Source: Bacteroidales bacterium
Lineage (GTDB): Bacteria; Bacteroidota; Bacteroidia; Bacteroidales; Bacteroidaceae
DNA: 64,000 nt
Assembly: GCA_012729225.1 (NCBI GenBank)
Contig: JAAYDO010000209.1
Location: forward strand, 47,755-111,754
Direction: 5' to 3'
In this document: piece after piece, positions 47,435 to 55,955 of the stretch
How positions within the stretch are numbered: position 1 is the first letter of the stretch
How the letters are laid out: each line of letters starts with the position of its first letter
Made by a program: the position numbers and the translations under genes
The notes under the pieces: generated by a model
The model's database searches: none
Told to the model about the DNA's origin: nothing
Seen by the model: only the letters and a program-made list of their open reading frames with translations

Positions 47435-50400
47435 ATGAAGAAATCAGTACTTCTTATTGTAGGTTTGTTGGTCACAGCCGTTAGCGCAGTGGCACAGCCT
47501 AAGAAGCCTACAGTGTCCTACTCAGATTGGGCATCTGTAGAAGAAACAGCTGATATCTACTTCTACAACGTAGAAGCAGGTATGTTCCTCGTTGCTGGTA
47601 ATTACTGGGGCACACGTGCCTGCATTATCGGTGGGGGAAATCAATCTAACATCATTACCTATGAGAAGTTCCTCTTGGGTAATGGTACAGTGACTGGCAA
47701 CAAGTGGTTTATCTCTATTTCAGAGAAAACTGCCAATGGTCAGACTTGCTACACATTCCAGAACAAGAGTGGCAGCAACAACCTTTCTGCCGACGCTTCA
47801 GATGGTATCTGGGTGGATGGTGGCAATGGTCGCCCTGTGACTAACTGGTATATCGCAAAAGACAATGGCGACAAGACTTTCTCGCTTGGCTACTATATTG
47901 CGACTGCTCAGAAAGATGCCGAAGGCAATGACTTGAAGGATGACGAAGGCAACATCATCTATGACTACGCTCCTATGGGCTATTTCGGTGCTCAGAAGTT
48001 TGAGGAAGGCGACATCATGACTTATTTTGATAAGGAGAGCACAAAGTATGCTACTTGGGCAATCGTATCTCAGGCAGAGTATGACCGCGTGCAACCTCTC
48101 TTGGCTCTTTACTATGCTGGCCAGGGCTTGCAGAAACTCATCAATGACGCCGAGACACTCAACCTCGACATGGATCTCTCTGCAGAGAAGGCTCTCTTGG
48201 TACAGGACGGCGTGACACTTGAAGAGTTGAATGCTGCCATCAAGAAGATCAACCCATCTATCGCTTTTGCGAAGGTGATTGCAGAGGCAAAGGAGTTCGA
48301 CGCTTCTCGCAGTTGGGCTAAATTTGAGGCAATCTGCTCAGATGAATCTTCCACAGATGCTATCTTCACAGAAAACACTGCTCTTATCAATTCTCTCATT
48401 GCCTTGAAGAAGGCTATCAACGAAGGCAAGGAGCTTGATGCCGCTCATGCATATACCAATGCAGAGGGTGTCTATGCAAGCGATGCATCTACCAAGGAAG
48501 AAATTGACGGCGAGAAAGCACGTGTCAATGCTTATATTTCTTTGAAGAAAAAACTGAACGAGGCAACCGAGCAATATCCATCACTCGACTTCTCCGAACC
48601 TACTGCCACATACAACAACGCAGAGGCTACCTCTGAGGACTTGGCAAACGCAGAGACAAAGATTCAAGATATCATCAACAACTATAAGATGAATCAGGCT
48701 TCCCTTGACAATCCTGCTGACATATCCAATAAGCTGACCAACATTGACGGTAAGACTATTGACAACTGGGAGCGTACATTCACAGGTACAGGTACAGTTG
48801 GCACATTCCACCTCAACACTTGGTCCACTGAAGGAAATGCAGGCAATGACGGTACCAACATGACCAACCCATTCATTGAGGATTGGGTGGCTAAGGGCAG
48901 CACGCTTTCTGATCAGAAGTTCTATCGCAAGACCATCACTGTAGAGCCAGGTGCTTACAAGATTACTGGTAATGTTCGTCTCTACAACGAAAGTGGTGCA
49001 ACATACATGAAGGGTGCTTACCTCTATGCCAACAGCAACAGAAAGAGTTTCTTTGCCAATGATGCAGAGGATCAGACAAATGCAGTTGATGGTGCACAAT
49101 ACGGCACATACAACACCATGCTGTTCTACTGGAAGGACGGTTTTGACACCTATACTATCGTGCCAGAAAGTGGAGAATTGACTTTCGGTATTCAGCTTGA
49201 GGGCGTAAACTTCAACTGGGCGGCAGCTAAGGACTTCCATGTATATTACTTAGGAGATTCCTACGAGTCACTTGACTATGTTCGTAAGAACACTGAATTG
49301 ACACTTCCTTCTTTTGATGAGAACACTTTGGCAAAGAAGGATCTTCTCAATGCATACATCCAAGCAGAAACCGACTACAAGTCTGCCACAACAGCAGATG
49401 CTATCACATCAGCATACGCAACTATGCTTGCTAACGGTGATGCACTTCAGGCTAATATCGCAGCCTACAAGGCTTATGCCAACAAGATAGAGTCATACAA
49501 GAATAAGGTAGAAGAAGAGGATCTCAATGGTGAGAATGCTGACAAGCTGATTGACTACCTTGATGAACAAGGTGTGGATTTCGGTCCTGAAAGCGATGAA
49601 GCTGCAGACTACGGCTTTGCTAATGGCTATTCTGCCTACATCCTTGCAAATGCAGAACTCGACACTGAGGCTATCCAGAATGAAACAGAGTTCTTGACTT
49701 CTCTCTATGAGGCAGCAGTTAGAACTTCTCTCAAAGATGGCTCTGACTTGACAGGACTCATCAAGAACCCAGGCTTCGAAGAAGGAACATCAACTGCTAC
49801 TGTAGGTTGGAAACTTGATACTTCTAAGGGTGGCACTGACAAGCTGACTAACTGGCATGGTGGTAAAAACAACCACGGTGCTGAGGCATACCAGCAGAAC
49901 TTCGACGTTTATCAGGAGATAGACAATGTGGAGGATGGTCTCTATGAACTCTCTGTTCAGGCATTCTACCGCACAGGTTCAAACAACGATGCTTGGGCTG
50001 CATTCCAGAGCGATCCAGCAATGGAAGGTGCCGCTAAGGTTTATCCAGAGGTTTACATCAACGAATTCTCTTCTAAGGTTCGTAATGTGATGGAAATCCA
50101 ATATGCAAACGGCGAGTTGGATGAGAGCAACACTGGCACATACAATCCTGAAGGAACAGAAGTTTACACTCTCAACAGCATGGATGCTGCATCTAACGCA
50201 TTCAGCATTGCTAATCCAGAGCGCAACTTCACCATGTCTGCTTACGGTCTCGTGCAGGGTGGCAAGATCCGCATTGGCATTCGCAAACTCGAAGGACCAA
50301 CAGGAGGTTCAGTATGGACACTTTGGGACAACTTCAAACTTACCTACCGTGCAAAGAATCCTGAAGTATTGACAAACGTTCTTGAACAGAAGTCTGCTGA

Positions 50401-51520
50401 ACTCGGCAAGATTATCGACAATGAACAGGACAACTTGACCACTCCTGCTCTCTCTGAGGCAAACTATCGCTACAATGAGTCTATCAAGAGCGACCTCAGC
50501 AACGATGCTAAGTGGGATATGCTCATTGAGACAAATAGAGCAATCAACGCAGCAAGGCAGAACCTCCTCAATGTTGAAGAGAACAAGACTCTGACTGAGG
50601 CGTACAATACTGCTACAGACGAACTTGCTAAGTATGACCCATCTGAGCAGAGCCCAGTCTGGAATGAAATCACTTCAATGGATGCTGAATTGGCAGCATT
50701 CGATGCTCTGACCACAGAAGAACTTGATGATTTGAACACAAGAGTAAAGGAACTCACTACCAGAATCAACAAGGCTGCTCTGGAAACTGCCACTGACGAT
50801 GAACCACGCGATGTGACAGCAACATTCATCAAGAATCCTGACATGGAACAGGCTAATGGTGACAACATCATGCCAGGTTGGGAAGACTTCTGGAAGGAAA
50901 GAGGCAATGGTCCTGTTAAGGGTAGCGATGGTATCACAGGCCGTTCACTCGAAGCATGGTCAGGCACTGTGGGCAAGGATCTCAAGTTCTCTGCATTCCA
51001 GAAACTGACAGGTCTTCCAGCAGGTAAGTACGAGCTCTCTGCTGATGCCGCTAATGCATCTAACGGCGTGAAGGCTGACGAAGACGCTTGGAACAGCGAG
51101 GACGAATCACTTCACGCAACAGGTCGCGCATACCTCGTAGCATACGCTGACGGTAAGGCATACTCTACTCCTGTTGTACCTAACATTGGTAGTGCAACTG
51201 AAGCCAACAGATATACAGTTATCTTCACTGTAGGTGAGGACGGCGAGGCTCAGATTGGCTTCCAGTCTAAGGGCGATCTCCCATTCCGTTGGTTCATGTG
51301 CGACAACTTCAAGCTCATGTACTTCGGCAATAGCAGTGCTCAGTCTGACAATGCAGACGAAGGTGATCTCGTAGCAATTGAAGGCACAGAAGTTGCTCCT
51401 GCCAATAAGGCTATCACAGGCATCTTCACTGCTACAGGTGCTCAGATTCCTTCACTCCAGAAGGGTATCAACATCGTGAAGTACTCTGACGGTTCTGTAA
51501 GAAAGGTATTTGTTAAGTAA
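47435..51520 (+). CDS. very large secreted multi-domain surface protein with type IX-like tail
   Basis: 1361 residues with a signal peptide (MKKSVLLIVGLLVTAVSAVAQ). The layout is a ricin-like beta domain (about 25-205), helical FIVAR-like segments rich in Ala/Glu/Asn (about 215-420, 620-770, 975-1115), and three beta-sandwich carbohydrate-binding-like modules starting near IDNWERTFTGTGTVG, GLIKNPGFEEGTSTATVGW and FIKNPDMEQANGDNIMPGWE. The C-terminus reads GIFTATGAQIPSLQKGINIV and KYSDGSVRKVFVK. No catalytic domain is evident. It has its own promoter and a strong terminator, and smooth T/A-ending codons consistent with high expression. Probably an adhesin or glycan-binding surface protein. Confidence 0.82.
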   Translation: MKKSVLLIVGLLVTAVSAVAQPKKPTVSYSDWASVEETADIYFYNVEAGMFLVAGNYWGTRACIIGGGNQSNIITYEKFLLGNGTVTGNKWFISISEKTANGQTCYTFQNKSGSNNLSADASDGIWVDGGNGRPVTNWYIAKDNGDKTFSLGYYIATAQKDAEGNDLKDDEGNIIYDYAPMGYFGAQKFEEGDIMTYFDKESTKYATWAIVSQAEYDRVQPLLALYYAGQGLQKLINDAETLNLDMDLSAEKALLVQDGVTLEELNAAIKKINPSIAFAKVIAEAKEFDASRSWAKFEAICSDESSTDAIFTENTALINSLIALKKAINEGKELDAAHAYTNAEGVYASDASTKEEIDGEKARVNAYISLKKKLNEATEQYPSLDFSEPTATYNNAEATSEDLANAETKIQDIINNYKMNQASLDNPADISNKLTNIDGKTIDNWERTFTGTGTVGTFHLNTWSTEGNAGNDGTNMTNPFIEDWVAKGSTLSDQKFYRKTITVEPGAYKITGNVRLYNESGATYMKGAYLYANSNRKSFFANDAEDQTNAVDGAQYGTYNTMLFYWKDGFDTYTIVPESGELTFGIQLEGVNFNWAAAKDFHVYYLGDSYESLDYVRKNTELTLPSFDENTLAKKDLLNAYIQAETDYKSATTADAITSAYATMLANGDALQANIAAYKAYANKIESYKNKVEEEDLNGENADKLIDYLDEQGVDFGPESDEAADYGFANGYSAYILANAELDTEAIQNETEFLTSLYEAAVRTSLKDGSDLTGLIKNPGFEEGTSTATVGWKLDTSKGGTDKLTNWHGGKNNHGAEAYQQNFDVYQEIDNVEDGLYELSVQAFYRTGSNNDAWAAFQSDPAMEGAAKVYPEVYINEFSSKVRNVMEIQYANGELDESNTGTYNPEGTEVYTLNSMDAASNAFSIANPERNFTMSAYGLVQGGKIRIGIRKLEGPTGGSVWTLWDNFKLTYRAKNPEVLTNVLEQKSAELGKIIDNEQDNLTTPALSEANYRYNESIKSDLSNDAKWDMLIETNRAINAARQNLLNVEENKTLTEAYNTATDELAKYDPSEQSPVWNEITSMDAELAAFDALTTEELDDLNTRVKELTTRINKAALETATDDEPRDVTATFIKNPDMEQANGDNIMPGWEDFWKERGNGPVKGSDGITGRSLEAWSGTVGKDLKFSAFQKLTGLPAGKYELSADAANASNGVKADEDAWNSEDESLHATGRAYLVAYADGKAYSTPVVPNIGSATEANRYTVIFTVGEDGEAQIGFQSKGDLPFRWFMCDNFKLMYFGNSSAQSDNADEGDLVAIEGTEVAPANKAITGIFTATGAQIPSLQKGINIVKYSDGSVRKVFVK

Positions 51521-51541
51521 TCAAATTCCAATTACATAATG

Positions 51542-51576
51542 GAGAGGCGCATCATTCGTGATGCGCCTCTCTTTTC
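51542..51576 (+). terminator. strong rho-independent terminator with UUCG loop
   Basis: A 13-bp perfect stem (GAGAGGCGCATCA/TGATGCGCCTCTC) is closed by the stable tetraloop TTCG and followed by a T run, 21 bp after the stop of the large secreted protein. Confidence 0.95.
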
Positions 51577-51577
51577 T

Positions 51578-51732
51578 ATTGACATTGCAAAGGCAAGGAG
51601 TATTTTTGTTCTCAGCATCAAAAGAAAGAAAACTTGGCGGTCACTTTCTTTTCTTGACACAGGATTTCTCAATTGTCTCAATCACAATTCCCCTGATGCG
51701 CATGCCCTTTAATGTTCTATTCTGATTTTAAA
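51578..51732. repeat. interspersed repeat A, copy 2
   Basis: Aligns with 13225-13380 over about 155 bp with scattered substitutions and a one-base gap. It starts immediately after the terminator stem. In the first locus repeat B follows at once; here the match breaks near 51733 and resumes as repeat B at 52741. Confidence 0.75.
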
Positions 51733-51799
51733 GAAGCCAGAGGCAGACATATAATCAATCCGAGAACAAGAAGATAATACCTGAATTGTGATTATAGAA

Positions 51800-52414
51800 T
51801 TAATAAATCACACTCTTTTCCCATGATTTCATGAAGGATGTTTGCTCAGAAGTGTGAAACCAATGTTCTCCATCCATCATGATGGTCACCTCACAAGAGT
51901 ACTTTTCCATAAAATCCTTGCCACAGGAATCGCTGACTACAAGATCTTTCTCTGGACGAAGAATAAAAGTAGGAATATCCCAGTGAGAAATAGGATGTTC
52001 TACCACCCACTGAAAATAGTCTTCTTCGCGAGTTGGCATGCCCTCAATGAACGCCTTCATATCCAATAGAGGAGACACAAATAGTGCCTGTTCTACTTTC
52101 CTTCCTTGAAAGGCAAGAAGTGAGAACCATGAACCTATGCTGTTGGCACGGATAGAAACCTGCTCCCAATGCTCGTAGAGATAATCTCTGACCATGTTCA
52201 ATAGCGGAAGCACCTCCCATGGCTTTCTTCCTACAGGCAAATCAATTCCCAAAACTTGATACCCTTTGGGCACAGCCACTTGGGCAAATGCCAAAGCCTC
52301 TCCCTTATGTCCGTTTAAACCATGAACAAATAAGAACACCTTCCTGCTCTTTTCTCCAAATAAGAGGGCAGGAGTGCTACCAATATTCAATCTTGTTCTC
52401 TTCATATTCATCAA
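51800..52414 (-). CDS. small alpha/beta hydrolase
   Basis: 204 residues. VFLFVHGLNGHKGEALAFAQ is the oxyanion-hole region, IRANSIGSWFSLLAF carries the nucleophile Ser in a G-x-S-x-G-like elbow (N-S-I-G-S), LRPEKDLVVSD a candidate acid and MMDGEHWFHTSEQ a candidate His. There is no signal peptide. It resembles YqiA/dienelactone-hydrolase-like small serine hydrolases; the substrate is unknown. It lies in a segment of about 1 kb that separates repeat A from repeat B, so it may have arrived with that segment. Confidence 0.75.
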   Translation of the reverse strand: MMNMKRTRLNIGSTPALLFGEKSRKVFLFVHGLNGHKGEALAFAQVAVPKGYQVLGIDLPVGRKPWEVLPLLNMVRDYLYEHWEQVSIRANSIGSWFSLLAFQGRKVEQALFVSPLLDMKAFIEGMPTREEDYFQWVVEHPISHWDIPTFILRPEKDLVVSDSCGKDFMEKYSCEVTIMMDGEHWFHTSEQTSFMKSWEKSVIY

Positions 52415-52435
52415 ATTTATTTATTCCTTTATTCC

Positions 52436-52530
52436 GCAACACTTTAATTTAGATTCTTTTATAAGTTACTGGGCAACAAAAGTTACTCAGGGTTTTGCCA
52501 TGTCGAAAAATTCACGCACCTTAGTGTTGC
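52436..52530 (-). promoter_or_regulatory. stem-closed leader upstream of the alpha/beta hydrolase gene
   Basis: GCAACACT (52436-52443) and AGTGTTGC (52523-52530) close a 95-nt segment 22 bp before the gene. On the minus strand its 5' half (GCAACACTAAGGTGCGTGAA, later GGCAAAACC) aligns with the leader of the esterase-GH5 gene, which has the same closing stem and similar length. Could be a regulatory RNA or a miniature inverted-repeat element. Confidence 0.5.
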
Positions 52531-52740
52531 AACAAAAAGCAAACAATTCATCGATTGGCATAGCAAAAATACAAATAAAACCCGAGAAACAGACTCCTTT
52601 TGGAGGGTTTTTATCAATTATGGAGAAATCTGAGCGTTCAATGAATCCTGTTATAGACAAATGTCTTAGTCTGAGAGGTTCTTCTTCTGGTTATCAATAC
52701 AGTGAAATCAGACGTTCATTGATGACCTTTTACTTAAAGA

Positions 52741-52793
52741 CCTCTTGTGCTACAGCGCACATCTGGGAAATTGTGATTGAGACAAGTGAGACA
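52741..52793. repeat. interspersed repeat B, copy 2
   Basis: Matches 13383-13436 with few substitutions (CCTCTTGTGC, CATCTGGG, GATTGAGACAAGTGAGACA). It ends 117 bp before prmC. The TGTGC/GCACA pair within it can form a small hairpin. Confidence 0.75.
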
Positions 52794-52877
52794 TGTTGAA
52801 GAGCATAGGATTATCTCTTTTGCAGAGGAAACGCTCTCCATATACAAAAGGGGACAGTGTTCTTTTGTCCCAAAAAG

Positions 52878-52908
52878 TTGCAGAGGTACGTGCAAAGTCG
52901 TATCTTTG
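52878..52908 (+). promoter_or_regulatory. promoter of prmC, predicting a leaderless mRNA
   Basis: TTG at 52878, a 20-bp spacer and TATCTTTG at 52901-52908, ending one base before the ATG at 52910. Transcription should begin at or within the start codons (ATGATG). Confidence 0.7.
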
Positions 52909-52909
52909 C

Positions 52910-53818
52910 ATGATGAAGAATGTATATCGAGACATCAAACAGATATTGGCAGAAGGAGGCATTGCCAGTGGAGAAGCCCAAGCCATCGCTATGCTCTTGA
53001 TGGAGAAAGTGGCTGGGATGACTACTGCCGAGGTGCTCATGAATGACCCTAAAGGGGAGGAACACCGAGCCACGCTCCTCTCCTGCGCCACTCGAATAGC
53101 GAAGGGTGAGCCTGTGCAGTATGTAGTGGGCGAGGCTGATTTCTGTGGACTCACCTTCAAGGTAACGCCAGGAGTGCTCATCCCAAGACCTGAAACGGAA
53201 GAGTTGGTGAACTGGGTGAGAGAAGAGGCAAAGGAGATGGAAGGGTCGAAAGAAGGGAAACTGGCTTTGCTGGACATTGGAACAGGAAGCGGATGTATTG
53301 CCATCTCATTGGCTCATCTGCTGAAGGATACTGAGGTGGAGGCTTGGGACATCAGTGAAGAAGCACTCCTGATGGCTCGGGAAAATGCGAAGAGGAATCA
53401 TGTGGGGGTGGTATTTAAGAAGAGAAACGCTCTCGAAGGCATCTCGAAGGCGTCTCGAAGGCATCTCGAAGGAGAGAGTGGCTGTATTTTTGAGGAATCA
53501 CAAAGGATGTTTGACATCATTGTGAGCAATCCTCCCTACATTTGCGAAAGCGAAAAGAAGAATATGGAAAGGAATGTGTTGGAGCATGAACCTGGACTGG
53601 CTCTGTTTGTGCCCGACAATGACCCTCTGCTCTTCTACCGCAAGATAGCGGAGATGGGGCGCACCTCTCTAAGAGAGGGAGGAAGGCTATTCTTTGAAAT
53701 CAACCGACAATATGGTATGGAGACTTTAGAGATGCTTGGAGAGATGGGATACCAAGAGGTGGAACTGCGGAAAGACCAGTTTGGCAACGACCGCATGGTG
53801 AGGGCAATAAAAGCATGA
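52910..53818 (+). CDS. prmC: peptide chain release factor N5-glutamine methyltransferase, with repeat-derived insert
   Basis: Methylates the GGQ glutamine of release factors. About 302 residues from the ATG at 52910 (or 52913); the longer ORF start at 52793 precedes the promoter. The N-terminal helical domain is MMKNVYRDIKQILAEG onward. The SAM motif is LLDIGTGSGCIAISLA and the substrate motif IVSNPPYICESEKK. Between RNAL and the NPPY strand the chain has an extra segment of roughly 20 residues (EGISKASRRHLEGESG), encoded by four 11-bp repeat units at 53431-53474. Frame is kept. The rest is of normal length. Confidence 0.92.
   Translation: MMKNVYRDIKQILAEGGIASGEAQAIAMLLMEKVAGMTTAEVLMNDPKGEEHRATLLSCATRIAKGEPVQYVVGEADFCGLTFKVTPGVLIPRPETEELVNWVREEAKEMEGSKEGKLALLDIGTGSGCIAISLAHLLKDTEVEAWDISEEALLMARENAKRNHVGVVFKKRNALEGISKASRRHLEGESGCIFEESQRMFDIIVSNPPYICESEKKNMERNVLEHEPGLALFVPDNDPLLFYRKIAEMGRTSLREGGRLFFEINRQYGMETLEMLGEMGYQEVELRKDQFGNDRMVRAIKA
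53431..53474. repeat. 11-bp array inside prmC
   Basis: TCTCGAAGGCA, TCTCGAAGGCG, TCTCGAAGGCA and TCTCGAAGGAG in tandem. The reverse complement (CCTTCGAGATG/CCTTCGAGACG) equals the units of the non-coding arrays at 13476 and 38426. The non-coding flanks are not present here. Confidence 0.88.
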
Positions 53819-53848
53819 GGTTTTCGTTATTATGAGAAAGATTGAAGC

Positions 53849-55939
53849 ATGAAAACAATGAACATCACACATATGATTAAGAGAACAGGAGGGAGCATGA
53901 GCCAGCGGTGGATTTTGGCTCTTCTGCTTCTCATGTTGGGAATGAGCGCAGTCAAGGCTTCCGACGGATGGAGAATCTATGCCTCCTACCACAATCCTAC
54001 CAGAGCCTTGAAGACCGATGCACGTATCTTTGTGTTGGCAAATGGCAATCTCTACAGCTATGACACAGAAGACCAACTGGTGCAGTTCTATGACAAGACC
54101 AATGTGTTGAGCGATTTCGGCATTAAGGACATAGGCTATTCCTCCACCACCAAGCAGGTTGTGGCACTCTATGAGAATGGCAACATAGACCTGATAGGAC
54201 TGGAGGGAAGTCGCTGGAACTTGCCCGACCTGAAGCAGAAGAACATGGATGACAAGACTGTGAATGAGTTGAAGGTGGTGGGTGGAAATGCTCTTATCAG
54301 CCTCAACTCTGGATTGGTTTTGATAGACCTCAAGGAAGGCTACTTCGTGGATTTCTACCCTTTCAGCAGTCAGGTGACGAATGCTACCATGTCGGGCAAC
54401 AAATTCTATGTCAAGACAAAGGATGGAGTGATGGAAGGGGACAAGAGCACCAACCTACTGGATGCTAACAACTGGAAGAAGGTGGACAGCAGTGCCGTCA
54501 CCTTTGGGCAAACAACCGCAGAGAAGGAAGAGGAGGAAAAACTGCTGGAGCAAGTGAAGAACTTCAACATCCAGTCGCCTATCAGAAACTACTCCTACAA
54601 GTTGAACATGCAGGGCAATCGTCTGCTGGTGGCTGGTGGCAACTTCTACTACCCCAACGTGCTCTACCCTGGCACTGCCATGAAATATGAAAATGACAAG
54701 TGGACAGCCTTTGACGAGGAAGAGCCCATCGCCCTTGTGGGTAAGAACACATACAACAATGTGACCGACATTGTGCAAGACCCTGATGACTCGGAGCACC
54801 ATTGGCTGGGCACAATGAGGTCGGGCATCTATGAATTCAGAAACTACAAACTTGTGAACCACTATAGTTACCACAATTCGCCTCTGACAAGCATTCTCCC
54901 CGACAACGCTAATCTTCAGAACTTTGTGCGTGTGACCGCCCTCAACTACGATGCTGAGGGCAACCTCTGGATGTGCAACAACGAGTGTGACACAATTGTG
55001 CGTGTGCTGAAGAAAGACGGCAAATGGACTTCCTTCTATTATCCAGAAGTGGTGAAGCGCACCACTTGGGACCACACCATGTTTGACCGAAGAGGCTGGA
55101 CATGGATGGTGAGCCGACGCACCAACAGCTATGGAAGTTCGGGGCTTCTGGTCATCAACACCAATGGCACGATTGACAAGCGTTCGGACGACAAACATGC
55201 CTACATGTCTTACTTCACCAACCAGAATGGCGACCGCTACTCACCCGACCTCTTCTACTGTGTGGCAGAAGATCTGGATGGCACCATCTGGATAGGTTGC
55301 ACACCAGGTATCTTTATCACCAAGAGTCCTGACGTGGTGTTCAAGAGCGAGCCAACACTCACCCAGCCTATTGTACCCAGGAATGACGGTTCAGGCTTGG
55401 GCGACTACCTGCTCAACAATATCTCCGTGAAGAGCATCACTATAGATGGAGGCAATCGCAAGTGGATAGGCACACTCAACAATGGTGTGTATCTCCTGAG
55501 TGCAGATGGCATGGAGACATTGGAACACTTCACCGCAGAAAACAGCCCTCTCATCAGCAATGAAATCAACGACATAGCCATCAATGGAGAGACTGGCGAG
55601 GTGTTTATTGCCACGACTCGAGGGCTTTGTTCCTTTAGGGGCAATGCCACAGACCCTGCCACCTCCATGAAGTCTGACAAATTGAAGGTCTTCCCCAACC
55701 CTGTGAGACCAGAATACCAAGGAGATGTACACATCACAGGTCTGATGTACAACTCGGACGTGAAGATTGTGAGTGCGGCAGGCAAACTGGTGATGGAAGG
55801 CAAGAGTGTGGGAGGTGAGTTCTCCTGGAACTGCCACATGGAGAATGGACGCAGGGTGGCCTCTGGCATCTATTATGCGCTCTGCACAGACGAGGATGGC
55901 AAGAACGGGGCTGTAGCGAAGATTCTCATTATCAAATGA
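53849..55939 (+). CDS. porZ: PorZ-like type IX secretion system protein
   Basis: 696 residues with an N-terminal signal segment (WILALLLLMLGMSAVKAS, possibly translated from the inner ATG at 53897). It then has two beta-propeller domains (about 45-320 and 320-600) that include NGNLYSYDTEDQLVQFYD, GNIDLIGLEGSRWNLPDLKQ and later two-component-regulator-propeller repeats (NRKWIGTLNNGVYLLSADG, GEVFIATTRGLCSF). It ends in a type IX sorting-type domain (LKVFPNPVRPEYQGDVHITG). This is the layout of PorZ, a surface component of the P. gingivalis attachment complex. It is somewhat shorter than the P. gingivalis protein. It follows prmC by 30 bp. Confidence 0.82.
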   Translation: MKTMNITHMIKRTGGSMSQRWILALLLLMLGMSAVKASDGWRIYASYHNPTRALKTDARIFVLANGNLYSYDTEDQLVQFYDKTNVLSDFGIKDIGYSSTTKQVVALYENGNIDLIGLEGSRWNLPDLKQKNMDDKTVNELKVVGGNALISLNSGLVLIDLKEGYFVDFYPFSSQVTNATMSGNKFYVKTKDGVMEGDKSTNLLDANNWKKVDSSAVTFGQTTAEKEEEEKLLEQVKNFNIQSPIRNYSYKLNMQGNRLLVAGGNFYYPNVLYPGTAMKYENDKWTAFDEEEPIALVGKNTYNNVTDIVQDPDDSEHHWLGTMRSGIYEFRNYKLVNHYSYHNSPLTSILPDNANLQNFVRVTALNYDAEGNLWMCNNECDTIVRVLKKDGKWTSFYYPEVVKRTTWDHTMFDRRGWTWMVSRRTNSYGSSGLLVINTNGTIDKRSDDKHAYMSYFTNQNGDRYSPDLFYCVAEDLDGTIWIGCTPGIFITKSPDVVFKSEPTLTQPIVPRNDGSGLGDYLLNNISVKSITIDGGNRKWIGTLNNGVYLLSADGMETLEHFTAENSPLISNEINDIAINGETGEVFIATTRGLCSFRGNATDPATSMKSDKLKVFPNPVRPEYQGDVHITGLMYNSDVKIVSAAGKLVMEGKSVGGEFSWNCHMENGRRVASGIYYALCTDEDGKNGAVAKILIIK

Positions 55940-55955
55940 CACCTCTCCAATCTAT

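Noticed and set aside
52793-52909. Longer N-terminus for PrmC
   Set aside because: The extra 39 residues lie over repeat B's end and the promoter; the family N-terminus begins at MMKNVYRDI.
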